Virus record (IMG/VR): IMGVR_UViG_3300021409_000010
Location: 1 to 22,020 of that record
Strand: one strand, 5' to 3'
Length of the DNA: 22,020 nucleotides
Source of the DNA: a virus
Made by a program: the position numbers and the translations under genes. The notes under the pieces are model-generated. The model did no database searches and was not told the DNA's origin. It worked only from the letters and a program-made list of their open reading frames with translations. Below are positions 1-9,200 of the stretch, one piece after another. Every line of letters begins with the position of its first letter. Position 1 is the first letter of the stretch.

Positions 1-322
1 CGTCCGACTTGAGCAGCGGCAGGCCGATGGCGCCGGCGAAGTCGTAGGGCTTGCCGTCCTGGGCTTCGCCGAACGCGATCGCTGCGTCAATGTCGGGCAC
101 TTCGATGTGCATGTCGCGGTACCGCACCACGCCGTCCATCACCTGGTCGACCGAGCAGGCTCGGCAGCCGTGTGTCATCGACGCCTCGTAAGCCCGCTTT
201 CCGATTATCGACACGACGTGGCTGAAGAACTTCGATCCGGTGAACGTGGCAATCGCCAGGCTCATGGGGTTGTATGGCCAGCGCGACGTGAATCGCAACG
301 TGACAATTCCTGCTCGTGTCAT
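1..322 (-). CDS. Permuted papain-like (NlpC/P60-type) hydrolase, N-terminal part, truncated by window edge
   Basis: The frame starts at the ATG at 320-322 and stays open to base 1, giving 107 residues; the C-terminus lies outside the window. Visible features are a short hydrophobic N-terminus (MTRAGIVTLRF), a KFFSHVV stretch with His35, and a GKPYDFAGAIGLPL stretch at about 90-103. The SHV motif followed by PYD-x-x-G-x-x-G is the layout of circularly permuted NlpC/P60 (YiiX/DUF830-like) proteins, in which the catalytic His precedes the Cys. The Cys would be just off the window, so catalysis cannot be confirmed. Related phage proteins are sometimes called endopeptidases, or wrongly enoyl-CoA hydratases. 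Its place among tail-tip genes suggests a virion-associated cell-wall hydrolase, as lambda gpK is. The start overlaps the previous stop by one base (TAATG), implying translational coupling. Confidence 0.68.
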   Translation of the reverse strand, partial: MTRAGIVTLRFTSRWPYNPMSLAIATFTGSKFFSHVVSIIGKRAYEASMTHGCRACSVDQVMDGVVRYRDMHIEVPDIDAAIAFGEAQDGKPYDFAGAIGLPLLKSD

Positions 323-1158
323 TAGAGCTCCTCTACATACAGGGTGGATGAATACGCCGAGGCGTACTTGATGGCGACGGCCGAGTCTTGCGACCGCTTG
401 CCGTAGACCGTGTAGTCGCGCTCGCGCGCGGTGTCGGCGTCGCCCGGGAAGACGCTCAGCAGGATCGGGTACGCCTGGCTGTTGCGCAGCAGCCCGATGA
501 ACGTCTCGCGGTCCGCCGGCGGCATGCACGACAGGTCGACCGGCACCTTCCGGAAGATGAAGCCCGGGTCGGTGACCAGGCCGCCCGCCGCGGTGCGCTC
601 ATGCTTGCTGCTGTCCACGATCGTCAGCGGCGCGTCCGACGCGTTGTACTGCGGCGACCAGTACGGGCCGACGACCATGCAAGCGGCCTCGATATAGCCC
701 TGCAGGTTGCTTGGATCCGCGATGTCGACAATGACCTTGAACGCCGTGACCTGGCTGAACCAGTGCCGCGCGCACGCGCCGCCACCGTTACTGTAGGCGC
801 TGGCTGCCTGGGCCGCGGTGAAGCCTCGAGGCCGCGCCGCCGGCGCCGGGCACGCCGGTAAAGGTGTAACACCGCTGTCGTACAGGACCGTCGTGCCATT
901 GCTGGCATAGGCCCGCACGCGTATGGTCGCGGTCGGCGACAGGTTGCAATACGGAAGAGCGACGCAGCCGATGGGCTCGCCCGTCGTCCATGTTGCGGTG
1001 TATGTGAGGGCCAGCGGCGTCGCGCCTGCGGACCGGTGCACGCTCGACTTGCTCGCTTGCAGCAGGTTCGCCACCACCAGGGTGCCGGCGGTACTCGATG
1101 CGGTGAACGTGGCCGCGCGCTCGAGCGCGTTGTCGGAGACGATTCTCAGGTTGGGCAT
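322..1158 (-). CDS. Tail-associated structural protein, beta-rich, unknown function (278 aa)
   Basis: This 278-residue protein starts at the ATG at 1156-1158, one base after the stop of the upstream gene, and its TAA shares a base with the next ATG. The N-terminus (MPNLRIVSDNALERAATFTASSTAG, read here in parts) and the internal CNLSPTATIRVRAY, GGGACARHWF and GPYWSPQYNASDAP stretches resemble a family of phage proteins found near tail-tip genes of beta- and gamma-proteobacterial siphoviruses. From memory these are annotated only as hypothetical or virion proteins. The first 110 residues read like a galactose-binding or discoidin-like beta-sandwich (SSVHRSAGATPLALTYTATW, then IRVRAYASNG). No catalytic motif is visible. 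Position between the tip genes and the hydrolase supports a structural tail role; the exact job is unknown. Confidence 0.72.
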   Translation of the reverse strand: MPNLRIVSDNALERAATFTASSTAGTLVVANLLQASKSSVHRSAGATPLALTYTATWTTGEPIGCVALPYCNLSPTATIRVRAYASNGTTVLYDSGVTPLPACPAPAARPRGFTAAQAASAYSNGGGACARHWFSQVTAFKVIVDIADPSNLQGYIEAACMVVGPYWSPQYNASDAPLTIVDSSKHERTAAGGLVTDPGFIFRKVPVDLSCMPPADRETFIGLLRNSQAYPILLSVFPGDADTARERDYTVYGKRSQDSAVAIKYASAYSSTLYVEEL

Positions 1159-1159
1159 G

Positions 1160-1810
1160 CTATTCCGTCAGGGTGAGGTTGATCTGCTGGGCTAGCGTCC
1201 GCATGTCGGCGCGCATGTCCGCGCTGATCGCGGCGATCTCGGCGGCGTCGGCGGCGTGCCGCACGTCTTCCTTATTAGCCAGCCGCAAGTCTCGGACCTC
1301 GTCGAGGATGTACATCCAGCCGTCCGCCGTGGCCAAAATGTCGTCGGCAGCCTGGCGGTTGGTCCAGCCGTCCCGCCACTTCGCCATGGCCCAGCCACGC
1401 ACACCTCGCGGCGCGCTGGGGCCGCCCTCCTCTTCCGGGTAGCCCTCTTCACGCCATGCGCGCGCCTGGGCTTCGACTCGCCGGTACTCCTCGGTCTGCA
1501 TCGTCATGTGGTTGACGACCGCCAGGCGCAGCGCTTCGCCGGCAGCGTCAATTTGCTGGATAGCGCGATTCCGCAACTCCGCGATCGGCGCGACCTCCTC
1601 CCAGCGGGCGGCGCCCTCCGCGTACCGTCTCAGCACGCTCGTCGGACTTGGGCGGTCGCGGAAGAAATCGAGCGTGTTGACCCGGAAGTATCGAATCCCC
1701 TCGACTGGCTCAGGGGGTGGCCCAGGTGGCCCCACGAACCCTTCAGGATCAGGGGAGCCTGTCGCGCCGACAACGATGTCCTCGTCGTTGACTTCCATGT
1801 ATGCGGTCAT
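1160..1810 (-). CDS. Tail protein with helical C-terminal domain, possibly fibre-assembly related (216 aa)
   Basis: This 216-residue protein starts at the ATG at 1808-1810, nine bases after the stop of the 972-residue tip gene. Residues 1-35 are acidic and end in a proline/glycine stretch (GFVGPPGPPPEP). The rest is predicted helical and highly charged. A C-terminal segment with the pattern QTEEYRRVEAQARAW, then WAMAKWRDGWTNRQAADDI, then DEVRDLRLANKEDVRHA resembles a helical domain found at the end of many phage fibre-assembly or tail accessory proteins (DUF4376-like in style; this is memory-based and not a search result). It may act as a chaperone or accessory of the large tip protein encoded just upstream. 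A structural role in the virion is equally possible. Confidence 0.62.
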   Translation of the reverse strand: MTAYMEVNDEDIVVGATGSPDPEGFVGPPGPPPEPVEGIRYFRVNTLDFFRDRPSPTSVLRRYAEGAARWEEVAPIAELRNRAIQQIDAAGEALRLAVVNHMTMQTEEYRRVEAQARAWREEGYPEEEGGPSAPRGVRGWAMAKWRDGWTNRQAADDILATADGWMYILDEVRDLRLANKEDVRHAADAAEIAAISADMRADMRTLAQQINLTLTE

Positions 1811-1819
1811 CTCAGCCTA

Positions 1820-4738
1820 TCAATAAAATTCGGTTTGCTCATCGAATGAGTGGAACGCACTTAAACCTGCGGCGTCTCGAACCCGGCAAGTCACAACCGC
1901 CCGGGAGAAGCCTGGATTAACCGCAACACTGGCGGTCAACCCAATGGTGGCTGTTCCCTGCCCGGACGTAATACGCAAAGTTCCCTCAGTGGACGCGATG
2001 GTCCACTCATAGGAAAAGGGACCTGTTCCATACGTGACGACCGCAGTTTGTGGAGGAAGAACTTTTGATTTGCCCGTCGAAATTTCCGAGATGCCCGGAC
2101 CCGCATTGACTTGTGGCGGATTGTTGAGCTTGGACGCGGCACCTGCCCCAGCCACCGCGCCAGCCTCGACCGTTGTGGCGGGCGTGCTGCCTACGTTGGT
2201 TCCGGCTGGTGCGCCCCACGAAGCGTTCAGGTCGCCCGTGTACATTGCCCTGTCCAGGTCCCGGACCCATGCTCCCCATGAAGCGGCGCTAGCCCCAGCA
2301 CTGCGCTTCCAGATCGTGGAGGCGCTGACGTATGCCCACTGGATGGCCTCCCCGCCCGAGCTGTCCACCCAGCCTTTCATTGTCTCCAGCACGCAGTAGA
2401 GGCCCGCCGCGCCAACGCCAATGACGTCCTGCGCTTTGAATTCCTTAATGTGTCCGACGGGGTAGCCGCTAGGAGGGGTGTTGACAGCCCTCGTATCAGG
2501 GACCGCCAGATAGGTCGCCGTCGTCGCGGCCTTTGCGGCCATCGCATTCAACAGAGCCTGCTTCGCGGTGTAATAATCGGAGAATCGCGTGCGGAAAGTG
2601 GCGCCCACAATCACCGTATCGACGCCGATGCTGTTCCATTGGGTCCCTGGGAGGTATGCCTCAAGCGCCGAGTAGGCTGCGGCATAGGCGGCACTGCTGA
2701 CCCCGAGGCTCGATGCCTGGTTGAGTACGCCCGCCACCTCACCCACGATGGCGTCCCACTTCAGAATGACCTCAGGCTTCTCGCCCTTCGACAGAATGTT
2801 GTCGTTTGCGATGTCCGCTAGGACCGCGTTAGCCGCGTCGGCTGATGCTTGAGCAGCTGCCAGCTCAGCAATCGACACCGCCGGACCATACCTGCCGAGG
2901 CTGATCCAGTCGATCTCGAAGGTGTCCGCTGCGGAGCCACCGAGGTCTGGGCGGACATACTGGACAGTACGGCCCGTCCACTCAGCCACCTTGGACATGT
3001 TCCATTCCAGAATGACCCACTCATTTAAGATGGTTATATCGGGAATCCCAAGGGCCTGCCCGCTCCCGCCCTCAGTTGGGAATTGAGTTGTGGACCAGAA
3101 CAAGTTGCCGTCCCAGCTTGAACCTGCGGTGCCAGCCAGGCGCTTCACCTTCATGCGCAGGACATTGTAGAGGTTGCCCGGTAGCGCAAGGCCATACGGG
3201 GACCTGAAGATCGGGTCGGCTCCCCCGGAATCAATAATCATCGAGTCCGACGTGAAGCTCATCGACGTGATACCGCCAATATTCTGCCAGCCGTCGAGCG
3301 TTCCGCGGAAGTCCCACGTCTTGTACGAGGAGAATCCAGAACGGGCTGCTGCGCCGGCAATGGCGTTGAGCAGCGCCTGCTTCGCGGTGTAGTACGCGGT
3401 CCAGTTGGACCTGAAGTCCGTTCCCACGATGGCAGAGTCCGTCGTCAGGACGTTCCACCCGCCAGGGATGCCTCCCAGGTAGTTGGACAGCGCCGTGATC
3501 GTGGCCTCGTAGCCCGCGTTACTCACACCAAGGGCCAGCGCCTGGGCGCCGAGTGGCCCGCGCTCTGCCGTCACGGTGTCCCACTGCCTGATGACGTCTG
3601 ATTTTTCGCCCCGCGACAGTACGTTGTCGTCTGCAATCACGGCGACTGCGTCGCTTGCAGCTTTACCGGCTGCCGCATTCGCCACCAGCGTGGCCGCGGC
3701 GGTTCCGTTGATGGTGCCGGTGATATCGCCGCCAAACGCCACGCTGAGACTCGGACGGTACGGGTTCTCCGAGGCCAGGCCAGGCTTCACCATCGGTGAT
3801 TTGATAATGCCCGCCGCGTTCACGTCCTTGTCCACCGAACGGTAGGCCATCACGCCAAACGTCGTGTACAGGTCGGCCGCCGCGCCGAACAAGATGAACG
3901 CGCGCTTGCTGGCCGGGACTGTGTAGACCGTCTCCAGCGAGGGAGTCGAGCCGAAGGTGTAGGCGAACGAGGACGTGCTCTGGTACACGTAGACCAGGAA
4001 GCCGTCGATGTCGCCCTCGGCGCCCGCCCAGGCCCACTCGAAGGAGATGTCAGCGGCACCGTCCTTGCGAATCGTATGGTCGACCGCGCTGCCATCGGCC
4101 AGGATCGTTGGGATCGCCAGGGCGGTCGCATTGCGGTCGTTGCTGGCGTTGAAGTTCGTGACCGCCGCGGTGATATTCGCCACCGGCACGCCGTTCACCA
4201 GGGTGCCAGCCGGCGCACCGACCGTGGCGCCGTCCTCTGGCTTGCCAGCGCCGGAGATATTCGCCCAGACCGCCTTCGTCGCTGTCGCGGTCGTGATGGC
4301 GTTTCGGAGAGCCTGCCGCTTGGCGTAGACGTCGCCGAACTTGGCGCGCATGTCTGTGCCCGTGATGTTGATCGTGACGCCTGGGATCGTGTTCCACCCG
4401 GTGAGCGGCGCGCTGGCCAGGTAATTCGTCAGCGCGGTGATGGCGGCGGTGTAGGCCGTCTTTTCCGTGGTGACGCCAAGGGCCGTCGCAGAAGCTTCGA
4501 TGCCTACCTGCTCGGCAACGATCTCGTCACGCTTGGCGACGACATCAGGTTTTTTATCGGGGGTCAGCTTGTTGTCGCTGGCGATGTCGGCCAGCAGCAG
4601 GTTTGCAGCATCGGCGTCCGCCTGGGCGGCATCGGCCGCGTCCGCGGCATCCTGCACCAGGGCGGCCAGGCCATTCGGAATCACGCGCAACACGGCGCCC
4701 TGCAACAGCGTGTCGCAGTCGTTCAGTACTCCGCTCAT
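1820..4738 (-). CDS. Large modular tail tip / receptor-binding protein candidate (972 aa)
   Basis: The 972-residue protein starts at the ATG at 4736-4738, overlapping the previous stop (ATGA). It contains three copies of a helical module (about 31-155, 352-465 and 625-738) with the shared pattern LADIAxDNxLSxGEKPxVI, then ALGV, then FRxxFxxYYTAKQALLNAI. Between and after them lie different beta-rich segments. Residues about 225-330 look like a fibronectin III-type phage tip domain (ISFEWAWAGAEGDIDGFLVY, then FGVMAYRSVDKDV). Residues about 467-620 look like a carbohydrate-binding jelly roll (WDFRGTLDGWQNI, then FEIDWISLG). Residues about 745-830 resemble a pyocin-knob domain (TIWKRSAGASAASWGAWVRDL), and about 895-972 an Ig/PKD-like fold. 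No enzyme motif is seen. The mix points to a host-recognition component at the tail tip, partly comparable to lambda J, but the fold assignments are by eye. Confidence 0.75.
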   Translation of the reverse strand: MSGVLNDCDTLLQGAVLRVIPNGLAALVQDAADAADAAQADADAANLLLADIASDNKLTPDKKPDVVAKRDEIVAEQVGIEASATALGVTTEKTAYTAAITALTNYLASAPLTGWNTIPGVTINITGTDMRAKFGDVYAKRQALRNAITTATATKAVWANISGAGKPEDGATVGAPAGTLVNGVPVANITAAVTNFNASNDRNATALAIPTILADGSAVDHTIRKDGAADISFEWAWAGAEGDIDGFLVYVYQSTSSFAYTFGSTPSLETVYTVPASKRAFILFGAAADLYTTFGVMAYRSVDKDVNAAGIIKSPMVKPGLASENPYRPSLSVAFGGDITGTINGTAAATLVANAAAGKAASDAVAVIADDNVLSRGEKSDVIRQWDTVTAERGPLGAQALALGVSNAGYEATITALSNYLGGIPGGWNVLTTDSAIVGTDFRSNWTAYYTAKQALLNAIAGAAARSGFSSYKTWDFRGTLDGWQNIGGITSMSFTSDSMIIDSGGADPIFRSPYGLALPGNLYNVLRMKVKRLAGTAGSSWDGNLFWSTTQFPTEGGSGQALGIPDITILNEWVILEWNMSKVAEWTGRTVQYVRPDLGGSAADTFEIDWISLGRYGPAVSIAELAAAQASADAANAVLADIANDNILSKGEKPEVILKWDAIVGEVAGVLNQASSLGVSSAAYAAAYSALEAYLPGTQWNSIGVDTVIVGATFRTRFSDYYTAKQALLNAMAAKAATTATYLAVPDTRAVNTPPSGYPVGHIKEFKAQDVIGVGAAGLYCVLETMKGWVDSSGGEAIQWAYVSASTIWKRSAGASAASWGAWVRDLDRAMYTGDLNASWGAPAGTNVGSTPATTVEAGAVAGAGAASKLNNPPQVNAGPGISEISTGKSKVLPPQTAVVTYGTGPFSYEWTIASTEGTLRITSGQGTATIGLTASVAVNPGFSRAVVTCRVRDAAGLSAFHSFDEQTEFY
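2525..2866 (-). repeat. Helical tip module, copy C (residues 625-738)
   Basis: This is the third copy, containing ASADAANAVLADIANDNILS, KGEKPEVILKWDAIVGEVAG and FRTRFSDYYTAKQALLNAMA. It is closest to copy B. It separates the jelly-roll-like segment from the knob-like C-terminal part. Confidence 0.75.
3344..3685 (-). repeat. Helical tip module, copy B (residues 352-465)
   Basis: This is the second copy, containing VIADDNVLSRGEKSDVIRQW, ALGVSNAGYEATITALSNYL and FRSNWTAYYTAKQALLNAIA. At the DNA level it shares a 17-base identical stretch with copy C (3375-3391 versus 2556-2572) in the codons for the YTAKQAL segment, consistent with duplication or strong codon conservation. Confidence 0.75.
4274..4648 (-). 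repeat. Helical tip module, copy A (residues 31-155)
   Basis: This is the first of three protein-level repeats in the 972-residue tip protein. It begins with an alanine/aspartate-rich helix (AADAADAAQADADAANLLLA), continues with DIASDNKLTPDKKPDVVAKR and ends in FGDVYAKRQALRNAITTATA. It is the most diverged of the three copies. Boundaries are approximate. Confidence 0.7.
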
Positions 4739-6222
4739 ACGAGGAACCCTACTTTGACGCGCCCGGTGGTCCAGTCAGGCGCGAGTGAAATAACGATGCC
4801 GGCGGCGCCGGCGGACATGCCGAAGCGCGGGCTATAGACGGTGACTGCCTGGCCCAGCTCGAGCTGCAACAGCTCCGGCAGGCCGTCGAACTCGTAGGTG
4901 GTGCGCGGCACCTTCCACAAGTCGAGGCGGCGCTGGGCCTCAGCATCGGCCTCGGCCCGGGTCAGCAGCAGCGTGTCCTGCTGCACCGGCTCGGCGTTCA
5001 GCTTAAATTTCGCCAGGGTGGCCGCGTCCGACTTAGTAGTGGTGCGCCACTCGTTGGAGAACAGATCCTTGTGGCGATCGGGTATTCCCGCGAGCGTACC
5101 CGCCTCCTGGACAGTCCAGTTTTTGCAGAAGCCGAGCTTCACCGCGCCCACCGCAGCTGTGCGCCCGGTCGGCGAGAGCGTGCCGTCGACCATGTGCTCT
5201 GGCCGGATCACAAACGGCGTGCCGGTGCCGGGAAGCGCAAGCTGAACGATCCGCAGTTTCCCTAATCGCGACATCACCAGTTGCCCACCCAGGCTGCCCA
5301 CCAGCATTTGGCAGGCCGTCAGGACGTTCATGCGATCCGTCGCGTACAACCCCATACCTTGCGGGTGCGCAGCGTCGAATGCAGCGAAGCTGGCCAGGTC
5401 GATGTCGTCGTCGATGAAACGGTCGGTCACCTTGCCATAGCCCGTGACCAGGCGCTTCACCAGCTGCGCCGCGGTTTCGGCATAGACCGGCGACTTGTCG
5501 CCACGCAACGATGCAGTGACCGCGCCGGCCGGCTCTGCCGCAAGCGTGAACGTCCCGGTCGCCAGGTCAGCGGTGAATGCCACGGGCGCCCCATTGTCTC
5601 GGACCTCGATGATGCTGTCGATTGGACCAGCGTGAACCTGGTACTTCAAAGTAGCAGGCACGATCAGCAGCGGCGTGACATTGAACACCTGACCCAGCGC
5701 GATCGGCAGCAAGGCGTCTTGGTTCTCGCCAGCACCACCCATCTTGGCTTCGCTGATCGCCGTGTTCAGGCGCTGCAACTTATCACGCAGTTTTAGCCCG
5801 AATTTGTTGCGCCCGCGCGGTGCGATGTCGGCCGATATTCCATCAAAGATCCGGCTGATCGGCGGCAGGTCAGTGAGGGTCCAGCGGATGTCGCCGAGGC
5901 GAGCTTTCATCGAGCGATTCATAAAGACATAACCCGTGCCGGTCCATGCATCGCGCTCGCCGCCGGTGTTGTCGATCTCCAGCTCACCCGCCGATAGCGC
6001 GCCGTCACCCTCAAGCGACAGCTGCTCCGTAAATAGCGTGCCCACGGTGGCGATTGGCAGATACATCGTGTTTGCCGGCGTATCGGCGGCGCCGGAGGTG
6101 AATGGTTTCGTCGCCAAGTAGACGACGGACTCCACGCCACCGATTTGCACTGCGACCTCGATGAGGACGCAACGGTACGCGGCCTGGCTTTTCAGCCAGT
6201 CCAGATATTGAGCATCAGTCAT
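4735..6222 (-). CDS. Tail hub / tip protein candidate (495 aa)
   Basis: This 495-residue protein starts at the ATG at 6220-6222, overlapping the tape measure stop by four bases (ATGA), and ends overlapping the start of the 972-residue tip gene in the same way. The first 160 residues include QLSLEGDGALSAGELEIDNT, YVFMNRSMKARLGDIRWTLT and LKLRDKLQRLN, reading as a beta-rich baseplate-type domain. The C-terminal part (LPELLQLELGQAVTVYSPRF, then GIVISLAPDWTTGRVKVGFL) matches the style of the closing beta-barrel of phage tail hub and tip proteins, where a line on surface position is followed by 'DWxxGxVxvxL'. Location directly after the tape measure fits a distal tail or hub role. I recognise no named family with certainty; distal-tail (Dit)-like or a split part of a lambda J-type tip are the alternatives. 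Confidence 0.72.
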   Translation of the reverse strand: MTDAQYLDWLKSQAAYRCVLIEVAVQIGGVESVVYLATKPFTSGAADTPANTMYLPIATVGTLFTEQLSLEGDGALSAGELEIDNTGGERDAWTGTGYVFMNRSMKARLGDIRWTLTDLPPISRIFDGISADIAPRGRNKFGLKLRDKLQRLNTAISEAKMGGAGENQDALLPIALGQVFNVTPLLIVPATLKYQVHAGPIDSIIEVRDNGAPVAFTADLATGTFTLAAEPAGAVTASLRGDKSPVYAETAAQLVKRLVTGYGKVTDRFIDDDIDLASFAAFDAAHPQGMGLYATDRMNVLTACQMLVGSLGGQLVMSRLGKLRIVQLALPGTGTPFVIRPEHMVDGTLSPTGRTAAVGAVKLGFCKNWTVQEAGTLAGIPDRHKDLFSNEWRTTTKSDAATLAKFKLNAEPVQQDTLLLTRAEADAEAQRRLDLWKVPRTTYEFDGLPELLQLELGQAVTVYSPRFGMSAGAAGIVISLAPDWTTGRVKVGFLV

Positions 6223-9200
6223 TCGACGGCAACCCTGTTGTAAATAGGCTTGGCGACCCGGACAGCTTCCGAGACCTGATCCGCGTTATCGCTGGCAGAA
6301 TTGTGGGCCGCCATGGTCAGTTGGACGGTCTGCTGCTGAATCACCTGGGTTTGAGCTTCGATCTTCGCGTTGAGCGACTTGATCTCGGCCACCAGCGGCT
6401 CGGTGTTGGACGTCCCGTACGAACCGTACGGAATCGGCGTGTTCACCGGCGGCGCTACAGCAGTCAGGGGAGCGGTGTTCTTGTTCATCGCTTCGCTGTA
6501 CTGCAGCAGCGCATCACGCACCGACAGCACCGACTGGTTGATCTCGATGATCCCGGAGACCTGTGACTTGAGCATGTCCAGCTGCGCCTGGCCGACGTCA
6601 ACCTGCGCCTCAGCCCAGCGCGCGGCCTCCTCCGTCGCGGCCTGCGCATATGCGAAGTCCGTCTGGTATTGGGTGCTGCTGGCGAACACCGTGCGCGACG
6701 CCTCGAGGAATGAGGTGAACGCATCTCGGTAGTTCGACTGGGCGCCCTCATCTCCACCGCGCGCGGCGGCCAGCACACCTTCATACTGGGCCTTCGCCTC
6801 GGCATATTTCTGCTGCGGCGAAAGCGGCGACAGGTTCCCCAGCAAGGCGCTCTTGTTCAGGTCGCGCAAGCTGGTGGCAAAAGATCCGAGCCGGCCCGTC
6901 GTGGCCTTTAGCGCGTCAGCTTCGGCGTTGTAGGCCTCAGTCACCGCCGAGCGTTGGGCGGCCAGGTCCTTCGTGGCCGCCTCAACCTCGGGATGCATCT
7001 GCGCGAACGCGCCGGCCACGCCCAGCAGCACCGACACGGACTCCGCGCCCTGCGTGCCGAGTGACATCTGCGCCTCGACCAGCGCGCGGAAACCGTCCCT
7101 TGTTGCGGGCATCGCCAGATTCACGGCGGCCAGCTGCTTGGCAATCTGTCCGTTCACGGTCGAGTTCTTCTCCGCCTCGGTATAGAAGGCGTCGTAGTAC
7201 GCGCTCGCGCTCGAGAACAGTTTTTCGATGCCCCCGGACGCCGCCATCAGCGCGCTCACCGCGGTATCGCTCAGGTTCGCAAAGCCTGCCAGTTGCGAAC
7301 GCATCGCGCCGAGTGCTGCCTGGGCCTGGTTGACCTGGTCGACCACCTTCGCCAAGTCGTCGAGCGAAGCGTCCGACGCGACGCCGTTCAACATCGTCCG
7401 GGCCCAGTCAGGCAGCCCGATCGAGTCCAGCGCGATGCGCACCGACGACGTCAGGGCGGCCAGGTACTGCTCCTGACCCTTCTCCCCATCAGCGAACGTC
7501 TTCTGCGACCACTTGCCGTTGCCGCGCGTGTCCTGCCAGTTCACGATGCTCTGGCCCAGCTTGCTGATCACGAGCGAGCCCCAGGCGCCATCCTTGCTGG
7601 TGTCGTCGGCAAACGCGGTCGCGGCCTGATAGCCGGCCGTCTTGCCGAAAGCGAGCGCCGTCGAGTCGAGGATGCCAACGACGCCCTGGGCCAACTGGGC
7701 GACCATCGACTGTGTCGCAGCGTTGGACTGGATCCGTTCCATGTTCAACGAGCCTGCCGAAACAGCTGTGACGCCTGCCGACGTGGCCGACGCCGCGCCG
7801 CCGGCGTGGTAGGTGCCGGAGGTGTCGAGCTTCTTCCACACGACATAGGCCGCCATGACCGCAGCCAGGTACGGCGCCGCGGCCGCCAACGTCGAAAGCC
7901 CGGTACCGAGCGCCGATGCTGTGCCCTCGCCGATCACGCCGACAATCCCGTTGCCCAGCGCCAGCCCCGACGACGAGGCCAGGCCAGAGCCAATGCCAGC
8001 TCCCTGAAGGCCGCCGGCGAGCGAGCCCATGAACCCGGTACCGAGACCGCCCGCTAGCGTCATGCCGCCTGTGACCGCGCCGTATGCGTTGCTGGCCATA
8101 CTGGCGATGTTGCCGAAGCCACCACCACCCGCTGCCGCCTGCGCGATGCTGCTGACGCCGCCACCGCTGCCGGCGACATTGCCGCTGATGTTCATGATCC
8201 ACTTCTTCATGGTCATCTGGTACAGCAGCTCGTACAGGCCATTCTTCAGCGCGTCCTTCAGGCGATCGAAAGCCGATTTGCCACTGTCAAAGATGCTGAT
8301 GAAGGTGTCGTGAGCCGTGCGCTCGATATCCCCCCAGAGCCGCTTCTGCTCCTCGGCCATTTCGTCAGCCGCCTTCTTATTCGCGTCGAGTGCCTCCTTA
8401 TTTTTAGCCAGGCTGGCCAGCTTGCCCATCTTCGCGATTTGCTCGTCGAGCGCGATCAGCTCCGCATAAGTGGCCGGACCAAGCGCTAGCTTTGCCTCGA
8501 GCTTGGCCTTTTCCATCTCGATAGCCGCCGACTCAGCCAGACCGTACGTCTCGATCTCACGCTCCACTTTGTTGATCTGGTCGCCGATGGCGGCGGTGCT
8601 GGCGCGCAGGCGGTCATAGTGGTCAGAATCGTTCTTCGCTTCAGTTTCAGCCCACTTCGCCGCCCGCTGCTGGGCCTCGATAGCCTGCTCCTGCGCCTCG
8701 ACCTTGCCGATCAGCGCGCGCCCCTCCTTGATGTGCTCGGTGCTCAGCTTATTCTTGCCAGTACCGATTGCCGCGTCCAGCTTGATTGTCATCTGCTGCG
8801 ACTGCGAAAGCTTGTCGTAGCCGCTGAGCTCGAGCTCGTTAGCCGCCATCCTCTCGCGGATCGAAGTTATCAAGTTGGTGTATGCGGTTTCCTCTTGCTT
8901 GATATTCTGCGCGGCGCCCTTGTCAGCATATTTTGCCTGGATAAGCTTTTCCATCTCGGGCGGGATCGTGCCAAATTTCTTTCTAAGCTCATCCATCTCG
9001 GCAGCCATTTTTTGCGCGGCCGTGCCATTCTTCCCGTACCACTCCTTCAGATCGGTGTCGCGAGTATTCTTCGCTGCACGAGCAACTTCCTCCTGGACTT
9101 CGCCTACGCGCTTCAACTGCGTTTCATAGGTGCTGATCAGATTGATCTCGTCCAGCTGCAGGAGCATCCGTGCATGGTCGTCCGCCGTTCCTTTTTGAGT

